In this document: one piece after another, positions 6,467 through 14,509 of the stretch | How positions within the stretch are numbered: the stretch's first letter is position 1 | Layout of the letters: every line of letters starts with the position of its first letter | NCBI GenBank assembly: GCA_002359185.1 | Contig: DEML01000040.1 | Span: forward strand, 1 to 35,156 | Reading direction: 5' to 3' | Source: Planctomycetaceae bacterium UBA2671 | GTDB lineage: Bacteria > Planctomycetota > Planctomycetia > Planctomycetales > Planctomycetaceae | Length of the DNA stretch: 35,156 nt | Program-made: the position numbers and the translations under genes | The notes under the pieces: generated by a model | What the model was told of the DNA's origin: nothing | Database searches by the model: none | The model's input: only the letters and a program-made list of their open reading frames with translations

Positions 6467-8680
6467 ATGAAGTTAACACACCTGACAGGACTCACCCTGT
6501 GCCTGGTGTTCGCGACAACGCTGAACGCTGGCGACTGGGCCCATTGGCGTGGCCCGGAAATGAATGGGATTTCTCGCGAAACCAATTTGCCGGAACGTTT
6601 TGACATCAAAACTGGCGAGAATGTCCTCTGGGATTCTCCCATTGGAGGACGTTCGACACCGATCGTAATGAACGGTCGTGTCTACCTGAATTGTCGAACC
6701 GATGACGATGTGGCTGATCCGGTCGAAAAAATCCACGCACGTGAACAGGTTGTCTGCTGGGATGCCGAGACTGGCGAAGTGCTCTGGAAAGATGTTTTCA
6801 ATGTTTTCCAGACAGACATCCCCGCTCCCCGCGTGGGCTGGGCTTCCATGGTTGGCGATCCTGAAACTGGAAATGTCTATGTGCATTCGGTGAGCGGGAT
6901 ATTCAAATGTTACGATCCCGATGGAAATGTCCTATGGCAGTATTCTCTGTTTGAAGAATTCGGAAAGATCTCCGGCTACGGCGGACGTACACAAACCCCG
7001 ATTATCGATGAAGATCGAATTATCGTCAGCTTCTTCTGTCTGAACTGGGGGAAAACAGCCGTCCCACCACCAAAGCAGAGTTTCTACGCCTTCGATAAAA
7101 AAACCGGTGTCCTCCAATGGGTTTCTGCTCCGGGTGGTCCACCACTGGATACGAACTACTCCTGCCCAATTGTGACCGTCATTGAAGGTCAGCGAATGCT
7201 GATTGCCGGAAATGCAGATGGTGGGATCTATTCGATCAATGCTCGAACCGGGGAACCGATCTGGGGCGCCAAACTTTCCAAGCGTGGTTTGAATTCTTCA
7301 CCGGTTGCAGATGGGAATCTTGTCTATATCTCCAACGGGGAAGACAACATCGACACGATTGAATTCGGTCGCGTACAATGTTTTGACGCTTCGAAAACAG
7401 GCGATATTACAGAATCCGGTTCGGTCTGGCGTGTTGATGATATCAAAGCTGGATACGCGAGCCTGCTCGTGAAAGATGGCATTCTGTATGTGGTAACCGA
7501 TACCGGCAAGTTGACTGCTTTCGATTCCAAGAACGGCAACATCCTCTGGGAATACTCGATTGGAACCGTTGGAAAAGGCTCTCCTGTCTGGGCGGATGGC
7601 AAGCTGTATGTGATGGAAGTAAATGGCAATATTCACATTCTCAAGCCGAGCCGTGAAAAGTGCGAGAAGCTGTATCACACACAGTTGCTGGCTACTAAGG
7701 GGAGCGGTACAGACGAAATCTATGCCTCTCCTGCGATAGCCAATGGTCGAGTTTATTTCTGTACTCGGGACCGCTTGCTCTGTATCGGGAAGAAGGATCA
7801 CGAAGTCACTTCGGATCCCGTTCCAGAACTGGCCGCTGAAGATACTGGTAGCGAGGAAATTGCGACTCTGCGTTTGATTCCCTACGAAGCTCGCGTGACT
7901 GGCAGTGGTTCGATTGATTACGAACTGCGAGCTTACAACAAAAATGGTGTCTTCCTGAAGACACTCGAATTTGAATTGACCCCGGACGAGAAACTTTCTG
8001 CCGCCAAGGCTCAGGGAAGCAAGCTGGTTCTGGAAGGAGCAGACAAAGAGCAGGCTGGTCTCGTAACTGCGAAAGCGGGCGATTTGACGACGACTGCCCG
8101 AGTCCGCTATTTCCCAGAAGGGGACTGGAAATGGGACTTTGAAGGTTACACCGAAAAACAGGTTCCTGCGACCTGGGTGAATGCCTTCCTGAAGTTGAAA
8201 CCAACTGAAGTGGATGGTCAAACTTCGATGATCAACTCGACCAATAAAGGTCGTCCCTCAGTTTACATGTGGTTGGGACCACCGGAAATGACCGGCTATA
8301 CGATGCAGGCGGATGTTCTGATGAAGGAAAACCGTCGTCAGTTGCCAGGGATTGGACTGACTGTCCAGCGATATAATCTTATCCTCAAAGGCAATTACGG
8401 GAAACTCGCTGTTCAAAGCTGGGCACCTCACTTGCGGATGGCGAAAGAAGTGAAGTTCCGGTCGGATCCCGACGTCTGGTACACGATGAAATGCAAAGTC
8501 GAAATCAAAGACGGCGAGGCTCATGTGCTGGGGAAAGTCTGGGAACGTGATAAAGAGGAACCGGCTGAGTGGACAATCGAAGCGGTCGATCCTCATCCGA
8601 ATGAAAACGGTAGCCCGGGGATTTACCTCTATTCGATGGCCGATTCCATGATCGACAATGTCTCTGTAACAAAAGAATAA
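6467..8680 (+). CDS. Secreted PQQ-type beta-propeller protein with C-terminal lectin-like domain
   Basis: The 737-residue product starts with a Sec signal peptide (cleavage probably after Ala21, LNA/GD), then the WAHWRGPEMNGIS motif that opens many planctomycete PQQ-like (YVTN/BamB-type) propellers. Blade repeats of the form 'YAFDKKTGVLQW' and 'FDSKNGNILWEYS' run to about residue 450. After a linker, residues ~565-737 form a separate beta-rich domain (WKWDFEGYTEKQVPATW...) resembling concanavalin-type or 3-keto-disaccharide-hydrolase-like folds. The tryptophan-docking blades suggest binding or scaffolding; I see no proof that PQQ is bound or that it is a dehydrogenase. AAAGGA lies 13 bases or so upstream of the ATG. 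It is followed after 77 bases by a second propeller gene on the same strand, so the pair may be co-expressed. Confidence 0.85.
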   Translation: MKLTHLTGLTLCLVFATTLNAGDWAHWRGPEMNGISRETNLPERFDIKTGENVLWDSPIGGRSTPIVMNGRVYLNCRTDDDVADPVEKIHAREQVVCWDAETGEVLWKDVFNVFQTDIPAPRVGWASMVGDPETGNVYVHSVSGIFKCYDPDGNVLWQYSLFEEFGKISGYGGRTQTPIIDEDRIIVSFFCLNWGKTAVPPPKQSFYAFDKKTGVLQWVSAPGGPPLDTNYSCPIVTVIEGQRMLIAGNADGGIYSINARTGEPIWGAKLSKRGLNSSPVADGNLVYISNGEDNIDTIEFGRVQCFDASKTGDITESGSVWRVDDIKAGYASLLVKDGILYVVTDTGKLTAFDSKNGNILWEYSIGTVGKGSPVWADGKLYVMEVNGNIHILKPSREKCEKLYHTQLLATKGSGTDEIYASPAIANGRVYFCTRDRLLCIGKKDHEVTSDPVPELAAEDTGSEEIATLRLIPYEARVTGSGSIDYELRAYNKNGVFLKTLEFELTPDEKLSAAKAQGSKLVLEGADKEQAGLVTAKAGDLTTTARVRYFPEGDWKWDFEGYTEKQVPATWVNAFLKLKPTEVDGQTSMINSTNKGRPSVYMWLGPPEMTGYTMQADVLMKENRRQLPGIGLTVQRYNLILKGNYGKLAVQSWAPHLRMAKEVKFRSDPDVWYTMKCKVEIKDGEAHVLGKVWERDKEEPAEWTIEAVDPHPNENGSPGIYLYSMADSMIDNVSVTKE

Positions 8681-8743
8681 ACAAATTTATAAAATTTAAC
8701 CGGCTGCCTGAGTAACTCTCAATAATGCCGGAACCTTCACACA

Positions 8744-8751
8744 AAAGGAAG
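8744..8751 (+). promoter_or_regulatory. Ribosome-binding site for the propeller lipoprotein
   Basis: AAAGGAAG lies seven bases before the ATG at 8758. This, together with the signal sequence that follows, sets the start at 8758 and not at the upstream in-frame ATG at 8725. Confidence 0.7.
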
Positions 8752-8757
8752 ATACTC

Positions 8758-10755
8758 ATGATTCAATGGTCTTGGAAAACCATTTCCTATCGACTGGCAT
8801 TGGGGCTGATGTTTGCCTCACTGACCGTCTGGAGCAGCGGCTGCCAGGAAAAGCCGAAACCCGCCCCGAGTGATCCCGATAAAACCATGGAAGATGGCGA
8901 CCATGATCACGGCGACCACGACCACGACCATGATGGTGATCACGAGCACGGCGATCATGATGATCATGATCACAGTGGAGAAATGAAGCCGGAATCGACT
9001 TCCACAACTCCACCAGAAGGAACGACATCTGAAAAGCCAAAAGCAGAAATGACACCACCTCTCGTGGCTGCTCCGGAATCGACGACAACGGAGCCACCTG
9101 CTCCAGCTGAGACGAGTGCAGCTAAGCCGGAAATGAAAACTCCGCCACTGGTTTCTACCCCTGAAGCGACCACGACGGAACCCAAGCCAGCAGGCACTAC
9201 TACCGAAGCGAAACCTGCTGCTCCTGCCACTGCTCCTAAAATGGAATTAGCAAAGGCTGACAACAAGCCGGCAGAAACTAAACCTGCAGACGGAAACGGA
9301 ACCGTCACAGGCGACTGGCCGATGTGGGGTGGTGATCCAACCCGCAACATGGTGAATAAAACAACCGGAGTTTCCCTCGATTTTGAGCCTGCTCTCGAAG
9401 CTGAGAAAGGCAAAAACCTGATCTTCACTGCTCGACTTGGTTCCCAGACCTACGGTAACCCTGTCGTAGCCAATGGCAAGGTTCTTGTCGGGACAAATAA
9501 CGGCGGTGAATATCGTCCTCAGCACGAAGGGGACCGGGGAGTCGTACTTTGTTTCGATGACCAGACAGGAGAGTTCCTGTGGCAATTGACTCGAGAAAAG
9601 CTTCCTCAGGGACGCGTGAACGACTGGCCGGAGCAGGGGATCTGTTCAACTCCCATTATTGAAGACAACAAAGTTTATCTGGCAACCAACCGCTGTGAAG
9701 TGATGTGTCTTGATCTCGACGGTTTTCTTGATGACGAGAACGATGGCGTTTACACCGAAGAAGTCGATCATGAGAAACAGGATGCCGATATCATCTGGTC
9801 TCTCGATATGATTGATGAACTGGGTGTCTTTCCTCACAATCTGGCCACCAGTTCTCCAGTTATCCATGGCGACTATCTATTCCTGGTCACTTCCAACGGT
9901 GTTGATGAAGCTCACCTGGAAATTCCTGCTCCCCGCGCACCAAGCTTCCTGTGTATCAATAAGAACACTGGAGAAGTTGTCTGGGAATCGAATGAACCGT
10001 TCGATCAGATTCTGCACGGGCAATGGTCATCCCCTGCGATTGGCGAAGTCAATGGCGTGACTCAGGTTTATATGCCGGGCGGAGATGGCTGGTTGTATGC
10101 CTTCGATATCACCTCAGGTGAAATCATCTGGAAGTTCGATTTGAATCCGAAAGATTCCAAATGGGAACTGGGCGGACGCGGAACCCGCAATGCTTTGATC
10201 TCTACACCTGTCTTTATGGATAACAGTGTCGTACTCTCCGTCGGACAGGACCCGGAACACGGCGAAGGCGTGGGGCATATTTATCGCATTGATGCAACCA
10301 AAAAGGGAGATATTTCTCCGGTCACACCAGAAAATGCTCCGAATCCCAATTCAGGACAAATCTGGCATTTCGGTGGCGTCGATGAAGATGGTTCGATCAC
10401 CGGACGTAAGGGAGATTTGATCTATCGCAGAACAATTTCCACAGTCGCCATTCACGATGGTCTCGTCTACGCACCAGACCTGAGTGGCTTCCTGCATTGT
10501 ATTGATTTCAAAACCGGTGAGCAGTACTGGGAATACGACGCTTTCGCAGCGATTTGGGGTTCACCCATGGTTGTTGATGGCAAAGTCTTCCTGGGCGATG
10601 AAGATGGCGATCTCGTTGTCCTGAAAGCAGGCAAGGAAGAAGAAGTTCTCGCTGAGATCCTTTTCGACTCTTCGATCTACAGTACCCCGACAATTGCGAA
10701 CGGCAAAATTTATGTAGCCGATCGTTCTCGACTGTACTGTTTCAGTATTAACTAG
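8758..10755 (+). CDS. PQQ-type beta-propeller lipoprotein with Asp/His-rich segment
   Basis: The 665-residue product begins with a lipoprotein signal (hydrophobic core 12-25, lipobox-like SSGC with Cys29). Residues 46-75 are an Asp/His/Gly run with ten histidines, like segments that bind zinc, nickel or copper in other exported proteins. A Pro/Thr/Ala/Lys-rich linker (about 76-186) contains a duplicated unit (PPLVAAPESTTTEP and PPLVSTPEATTTEP). From ~192 (WPMWGGDPTRNM) a PQQ-like propeller follows, with blades such as 'CFDDQTGEFLWQL', 'CINKNTGEVVWES' and 'YAFDITSGEIIWKF'. It is likely anchored in a membrane facing the periplasm. The lipobox -3 residue is Ser, which is less usual. It follows another propeller gene, and a strong terminator at 10877 ends the unit. 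A metal-related role is inference from composition alone. Confidence 0.85.
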   Translation: MIQWSWKTISYRLALGLMFASLTVWSSGCQEKPKPAPSDPDKTMEDGDHDHGDHDHDHDGDHEHGDHDDHDHSGEMKPESTSTTPPEGTTSEKPKAEMTPPLVAAPESTTTEPPAPAETSAAKPEMKTPPLVSTPEATTTEPKPAGTTTEAKPAAPATAPKMELAKADNKPAETKPADGNGTVTGDWPMWGGDPTRNMVNKTTGVSLDFEPALEAEKGKNLIFTARLGSQTYGNPVVANGKVLVGTNNGGEYRPQHEGDRGVVLCFDDQTGEFLWQLTREKLPQGRVNDWPEQGICSTPIIEDNKVYLATNRCEVMCLDLDGFLDDENDGVYTEEVDHEKQDADIIWSLDMIDELGVFPHNLATSSPVIHGDYLFLVTSNGVDEAHLEIPAPRAPSFLCINKNTGEVVWESNEPFDQILHGQWSSPAIGEVNGVTQVYMPGGDGWLYAFDITSGEIIWKFDLNPKDSKWELGGRGTRNALISTPVFMDNSVVLSVGQDPEHGEGVGHIYRIDATKKGDISPVTPENAPNPNSGQIWHFGGVDEDGSITGRKGDLIYRRTISTVAIHDGLVYAPDLSGFLHCIDFKTGEQYWEYDAFAAIWGSPMVVDGKVFLGDEDGDLVVLKAGKEEEVLAEILFDSSIYSTPTIANGKIYVADRSRLYCFSIN

Positions 10756-10861
10756 TGCCCTTTCAGGGCTTAGATTTGGGCTTCAAATCACTGTAACGCA
10801 CTCCGCTGTCGTGCTTAACAACATCATCAGCCCAAATTGCAAGAACAGATGATGCACTAGT
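10751..10861. repeat. Nested inverted-repeat element overlapping the propeller lipoprotein stop codon
   Basis: Outer arms ACTAGTGC (10751-10758) and GCACTAGT (10854-10861) enclose inner arms ATTTGGGCT (10774-10782) and AGCCCAAAT (10829-10837). The TAG stop of the upstream gene lies inside the left arm. Bases 10756-10777 are copy 2 of the sequence also found at 1414-1435. Confidence 0.65.
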
Positions 10862-10876
10862 ATTTCTGAATTTTAG

Positions 10877-10912
10877 ACAGCTGCCCGGTTCAGCCTGGCA
10901 GCTGTTTTTTTT
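10877..10912 (+). terminator. Rho-independent terminator after the propeller lipoprotein gene
   Basis: A perfect 9-base stem ACAGCTGCC (10877-10885) / GGCAGCTGT (10897-10905), with an 11-base loop, runs directly into eight T (10905-10912). It is the cleanest intrinsic terminator in the window and separates the two propeller genes from the ThuA gene. Confidence 0.9.
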
Positions 10913-10940
10913 GCCCACACAGACACCAAGGAAACCAGAT

Positions 10941-11834
10941 ATGTCGATGCGAATTTTATCCCTCATGTTGATTGGTATGAGTCTGGGAGTGATGACCAGT
11001 TCCACTCATGCAGAGGAAAAGAAGCTCTCCGTGCTGTTAGTTGATGGTCAGAACAATCATAATTGGGCTGTGACTTCACCTATTATCGTAGACATTCTGG
11101 AGTCGACCGATCGATTTAAAGTCGTACGGGCAACTTCACCCGCTAAGGGAGAAGATCTATCGGGCTTTCGGCCCAACTTTTCCGAGTACGATGTCGTCGT
11201 TTCAAACTACAACGGAGAAATGTGGCCGGAACAAACTCGCAAAGAGTTTGTCGAATATGTCATGAATGGCGGCGGATTTGTTTCTGTCCACGCGGCTAAT
11301 AACGCCTTTTCACAATGGCCCGAATACAACCTGCTGATTGGCGTTGGCGGCTGGGGTGGACGGAATGAGAATTCGGGCCCTTATGTTCGTTTTCGCGATG
11401 ATAAAATGATTCTTGACAAAACTCCCGGTAGAGGCGGCAGCCACGGATCACGCCACGAATTTGTGGTGACGACATTCGATGAAGATCATCCGATCATGAA
11501 AGGCTTGCCTTCTACCTGGATGCACTGTGAAGACGAACTTTACGATCGCCTTCGCGGACCTGCTCGAAATCTGCATGTGCTCGCAACGGCCTATTCCGAT
11601 CCCGAAACGCGTGGCTCCGGAGAAATCGAGCCGATGCTGATGGTTCTCGAACACAAAAAAGGACGTGTCTTTCATACGGTCCTCGGACACGATCCGACCG
11701 CGATGAGCAGTGTCGGGTTTCAGGTCACTCTGCAACGGGGCACCGAATGGGCGGCAACCGGCAAAGTCACTTTGACAGATGTTCCTGAAAACTTCCCGAC
11801 TGCAACCGAATGTAAAACCCGCACCTTCGACTAA
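10941..11834 (+). CDS. Secreted ThuA-domain protein
   Basis: The 297-residue product has a signal peptide (cleavage near THA/EE, residue 24) followed by a single ThuA domain, a class I glutamine-amidotransferase-like fold found in trehalose-utilisation and many planctomycete exported proteins. Recognisable family segments are LLVDGQNNHNW near the start of the mature chain, 'NGGGFVSVHAANNAFSQW', 'DHPIMKGLPSTWMHCEDELY' and the closing 'GRVFHTVLGHD'. The biochemical activity of these secreted ThuA proteins is mostly unknown; a carbohydrate role is commonly supposed. The start at 10941 is preceded by AAGGA at 10928-10932; an ATG at 10911 would lie in the terminator T-run and is rejected. Its stop codon shares one base with the next start, so the two genes are probably translated together. 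Confidence 0.87.
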   Translation: MSMRILSLMLIGMSLGVMTSSTHAEEKKLSVLLVDGQNNHNWAVTSPIIVDILESTDRFKVVRATSPAKGEDLSGFRPNFSEYDVVVSNYNGEMWPEQTRKEFVEYVMNGGGFVSVHAANNAFSQWPEYNLLIGVGGWGGRNENSGPYVRFRDDKMILDKTPGRGGSHGSRHEFVVTTFDEDHPIMKGLPSTWMHCEDELYDRLRGPARNLHVLATAYSDPETRGSGEIEPMLMVLEHKKGRVFHTVLGHDPTAMSSVGFQVTLQRGTEWAATGKVTLTDVPENFPTATECKTRTFD

Positions 11835-12205
11835 TGACAGATTTCCGGACCTCCCAGAAACGATCGCAACCTCCATTTTCACATCTGTTGATCATGGCGA
11901 TCCTCACGACTGTAAATCTGATGTTTTCGTTTCGTTTCTGGAGTCTGCTGCTGTTTCGCCGAGCCGATGAAGGGTGGCCATTCATTCCTTTTTTCGGCTT
12001 ACTGATCGGCTTATCTCTTGTCCTGTATCTGCTTTATCTGACTTTAAAAAATCGCCCGGCTTCCCGTATGAGCGCCGTCGTCTTGCTGCTTTGCCTGATG
12101 AACGTTTTTATGGCGATCGTATCATTGTGTGTATTTGCCATGGTCGGATTTCTTGGAGCAAATCTGCCGGTTCCCGATTATTCATTACCCCGAGAACCTC
12201 GGTAA
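11834..12205 (+). CDS. Small hypothetical membrane protein
   Basis: The 123-residue product has three hydrophobic segments, roughly residues 16-38, 48-68 and 80-108, with short charged linkers (FRRADEG, KNRPASR) and a Pro-rich C-terminus. I do not recognise a family. Its ATG overlaps the TAA of the ThuA gene by one base (TAATG), a layout typical of coupled translation, so it is probably expressed with it. The ThuA protein is exported, so a partnership at the membrane is possible but unsupported by any motif. Confidence 0.7.
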   Translation: MTDFRTSQKRSQPPFSHLLIMAILTTVNLMFSFRFWSLLLFRRADEGWPFIPFFGLLIGLSLVLYLLYLTLKNRPASRMSAVVLLLCLMNVFMAIVSLCVFAMVGFLGANLPVPDYSLPREPR

Positions 12206-12363
12206 ATTTCTGCATCAGCAGATTAAGTTTCCCGTAAATGCCGATCTGAAACCCTTCCTTGCAAATGCTTTGGTGCTGCGTCAGAATGCGACTGGACGCT
12301 TCAATCCATTCATGCTGATATGTATGTGCAAGTTATTTACCCCGATCAATTTTTATTAGTGAT

Positions 12364-12432
12364 TACAAACACGAAGTGCAAGTGCGTGTGTAAAAACACG
12401 AGGGACACACTCGCTTGCGCTTCGTGCTTGTA
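12364..12432. repeat. Inverted repeat (TACAAGCACGAAGCGCAAGCG family), copy 2
   Basis: Arms 12364-12391 and 12405-12432. The right arm matches the family consensus exactly; the left arm carries several substitutions, so the two arms have drifted independently. It lies 50 bases before the GntP gene start. Confidence 0.85.
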
Positions 12433-12482
12433 ATTGACAATTAAAAACATTCACCTGCTGAACGACCAACTGGGAAAATCAT

Positions 12483-14177
12483 ATGCTGAGTTTAACTGCC
12501 ACGTTGTGTATTGTGGGTGTCGGGTTAGTGATAGTTGTGGGCGGGATCCTGGGGTTTCGGCTCCATGCATTTCTGGCCCTCGTGCTGGCTGCCATTGTTG
12601 TTTCCCTACTGACTCCAAATTCTACGGTGGAATGGTATCAATTAGGGAAGCAACAAATTCCAGTTTTGAGTCAACAGGAAGGGACTGCCACACTCGATCT
12701 CAAATCGTCTCCGTCTCATCAGATTGGTCAGCAGTTTTTACTGGCGAAGCAGGTGGATGCTACGGGAAATGTGGAAACAGTTGCGACTGCAACACTCTCC
12801 GGTTTCGATGACAATGAGCACGCCATCGTCGACATCATGCCGGTTGAAGGATCGACTGGCGTGGAATGGGATAAGTCGATCGTTGTTACGCCACAGGCTC
12901 GGGAGGATGCGACTGCGTTTGCGAATCAGACGGTGGGAAATCTTGTTGCAGGCGGATTTGGTGCGACCTGCACGGGAATCGGAATTCTGATTGCACTGGC
13001 TGCCATCATTGGCAAATGTCTGCTGGATAGTGGAGCCGCGGAAAAAATTGTCCGTTGGATGCTGAGTATTGTCGGCGAAAAGAACGCCCCACTCTCCTTC
13101 ATTTTCAGCGGCTTTGCACTTTCGACACCGGTGTTTTTCGATACTGTTTTCTACCTGATGATACCGATCGGCAAGGCGATGCGATTGCGGACAGGAAAGA
13201 ACTATCTGCTTTATATTATGACGATTGTTATGGGTGGAACGATGGCTCACTCACTGGTTCCGCCAACCCCGGGACCATTGTTTGTAGCCGAAGAGTTGGG
13301 TGTCGATGTCGGCGTCATGATTCTGGCAGGCGGGCTGGTCGGACTGAGTTGTGCCATGGTCGGATTTCTATATTCGATTATTCTGTGCCGGTTTGCCGAT
13401 ATCCCTCTCAGGGAAAGTCCGGAAATGTCGCTCGATGAACTGCAACAAATCGCCAATCGGGAAGACAGCGAATTGCCTTCGATCTGGATGTCGCTGATGC
13501 CGATCATTCTGCCGGTGTTGTTAATCACCGGAGCAACCGTCATGAACACCATGCTCAAGGGCATTCCTCAGGCCGAGATTTCGCCAGCAATGAAATCGGT
13601 CGATCAATTTTTCGTTCTGTTCGGAAACAAGAATATTGCAATGGCCATTTCTGCTACGCTGGCCATCATTATGCTGGTTCGTCAGAAAAAATCGGACCTG
13701 TCCGATCTGGCGAATTCTCTGCAGGCGGCTCTGGCCAGTGGGGGAGTCATTATTCTGATCACCGCAGCCGGGGGAGCTTTCGGGAAATCACTGCAACAGA
13801 CCGGAATCGCCAATCTGTTCGGTGATGTTGCCGGGGCTTCGACCACGATGATTCTGGTCATCGCTTTTGTGGTCACTTCATTAGTGCGATTGGCGCAGGG
13901 GTCAGCGACTGTGTCGATGATTACCGGAGTTGGCGTGATGGCCAGTTTTGCCGCTGGGGTTGATCTTGGGTTTCACCCCGTTTATCTGGCACTGGCGATT
14001 GGCTGTGGCAGCAAGATGTTCCTGTGGATGAATGATTCCGGTTTCTGGGTGATCGGAAAAATGAGTGGGATGACCGAATGGGAAACACTGAAATATGTCA
14101 CGCCGATGACATCGCTGATGGGAGCTTTTGGATTGCTGGTTACAATTCTGGCTGCGAATGCACTGCCCCTGGTTTAA
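12483..14177 (+). CDS. GntP-family permease with an extra soluble insert
   Basis: The 564-residue polytopic inner-membrane protein matches the gluconate:H+ symporter (GntP) family. It has an N-terminal hairpin of two helices (residues ~5-43), the glycine-rich block VAGGFGATCTGIGILIALAAIIGK, the 'FALSTPVFFDTVFYLMIP' segment and the 'AHSLVPPTPGPL' motif, and a C-terminal half with 'RLAQGSATVSMITG' and 'MFLWMNDSGFWVIGKMSGM'. Typical members are about 440-460 residues. The excess lies at residues ~45-150, a hydrophilic beta-rich insert between the second and third helices. The substrate is probably a sugar acid or hydroxy-acid, but this cannot be fixed from sequence alone. GGGAAAA precedes the ATG. 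No sugar-acid kinase or dehydrogenase gene is adjacent. Confidence 0.88.
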   Translation: MLSLTATLCIVGVGLVIVVGGILGFRLHAFLALVLAAIVVSLLTPNSTVEWYQLGKQQIPVLSQQEGTATLDLKSSPSHQIGQQFLLAKQVDATGNVETVATATLSGFDDNEHAIVDIMPVEGSTGVEWDKSIVVTPQAREDATAFANQTVGNLVAGGFGATCTGIGILIALAAIIGKCLLDSGAAEKIVRWMLSIVGEKNAPLSFIFSGFALSTPVFFDTVFYLMIPIGKAMRLRTGKNYLLYIMTIVMGGTMAHSLVPPTPGPLFVAEELGVDVGVMILAGGLVGLSCAMVGFLYSIILCRFADIPLRESPEMSLDELQQIANREDSELPSIWMSLMPIILPVLLITGATVMNTMLKGIPQAEISPAMKSVDQFFVLFGNKNIAMAISATLAIIMLVRQKKSDLSDLANSLQAALASGGVIILITAAGGAFGKSLQQTGIANLFGDVAGASTTMILVIAFVVTSLVRLAQGSATVSMITGVGVMASFAAGVDLGFHPVYLALAIGCGSKMFLWMNDSGFWVIGKMSGMTEWETLKYVTPMTSLMGAFGLLVTILAANALPLV

Positions 14178-14509
14178 GTGAGCCCATGTACTACCACGCT
14201 CATTACTTCGTTTCTGTCCTTTATACATAACGATGCAAATATTGAAAGAGGTGTAGGTCAGGCACTGCCTGACGACAAACGAGGTGGCACACACATTACG
14301 TCAGGCAGTGCCTGACCTACACTTCTGTGACATGCCCCCCAAAGAGTGAACAGAAAATCGGACGTGAAAACGCTTTAATCGTCAGGATTGAAACAACCGA
14401 CGTGATTCTCTCTCGTGCAGAGCAGACGGGATTTGATAGACTCGTAGATCGAACGTAGCGTTTAGTGAACGTTCCTCTTGAGTCCCTCGAATCGGTCAGC
14501 CAAAGTCCT
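14178..14509. other. Gap before the GT-C-like gene
   Basis: About 330 bases that hold the perfect inverted pair at 14251-14322. The remainder (14323-14509) shows no coding sequence I can support, apart from a possible GTG extension of the next gene from 14465. No clear promoter boxes are visible. Confidence 0.5.
14251..14322. repeat. Perfect 23-base inverted repeat (GTCAGGCAGTGCCTGAC family)
   Basis: Arms 14251-14273 and 14300-14322 are exact reverse complements, separated by 26 bases. Each arm contains its own palindrome TCAGGCA(C/G)TGCCTGA. A single arm of the same family lies at 4852-4872. Confidence 0.9.

Noticed and set aside
7298..8221. 307-codon minus-strand frame inside the first propeller gene
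   Set aside because: Open by codon bias of the opposite strand; the sense protein has clear blades and a signal peptide.
8725..8757. Upstream ATG for the propeller lipoprotein
   Set aside because: It would place a hydrophilic basic stretch before the lipoprotein signal, and the good ribosome-binding site is at 8744-8751, inside it.
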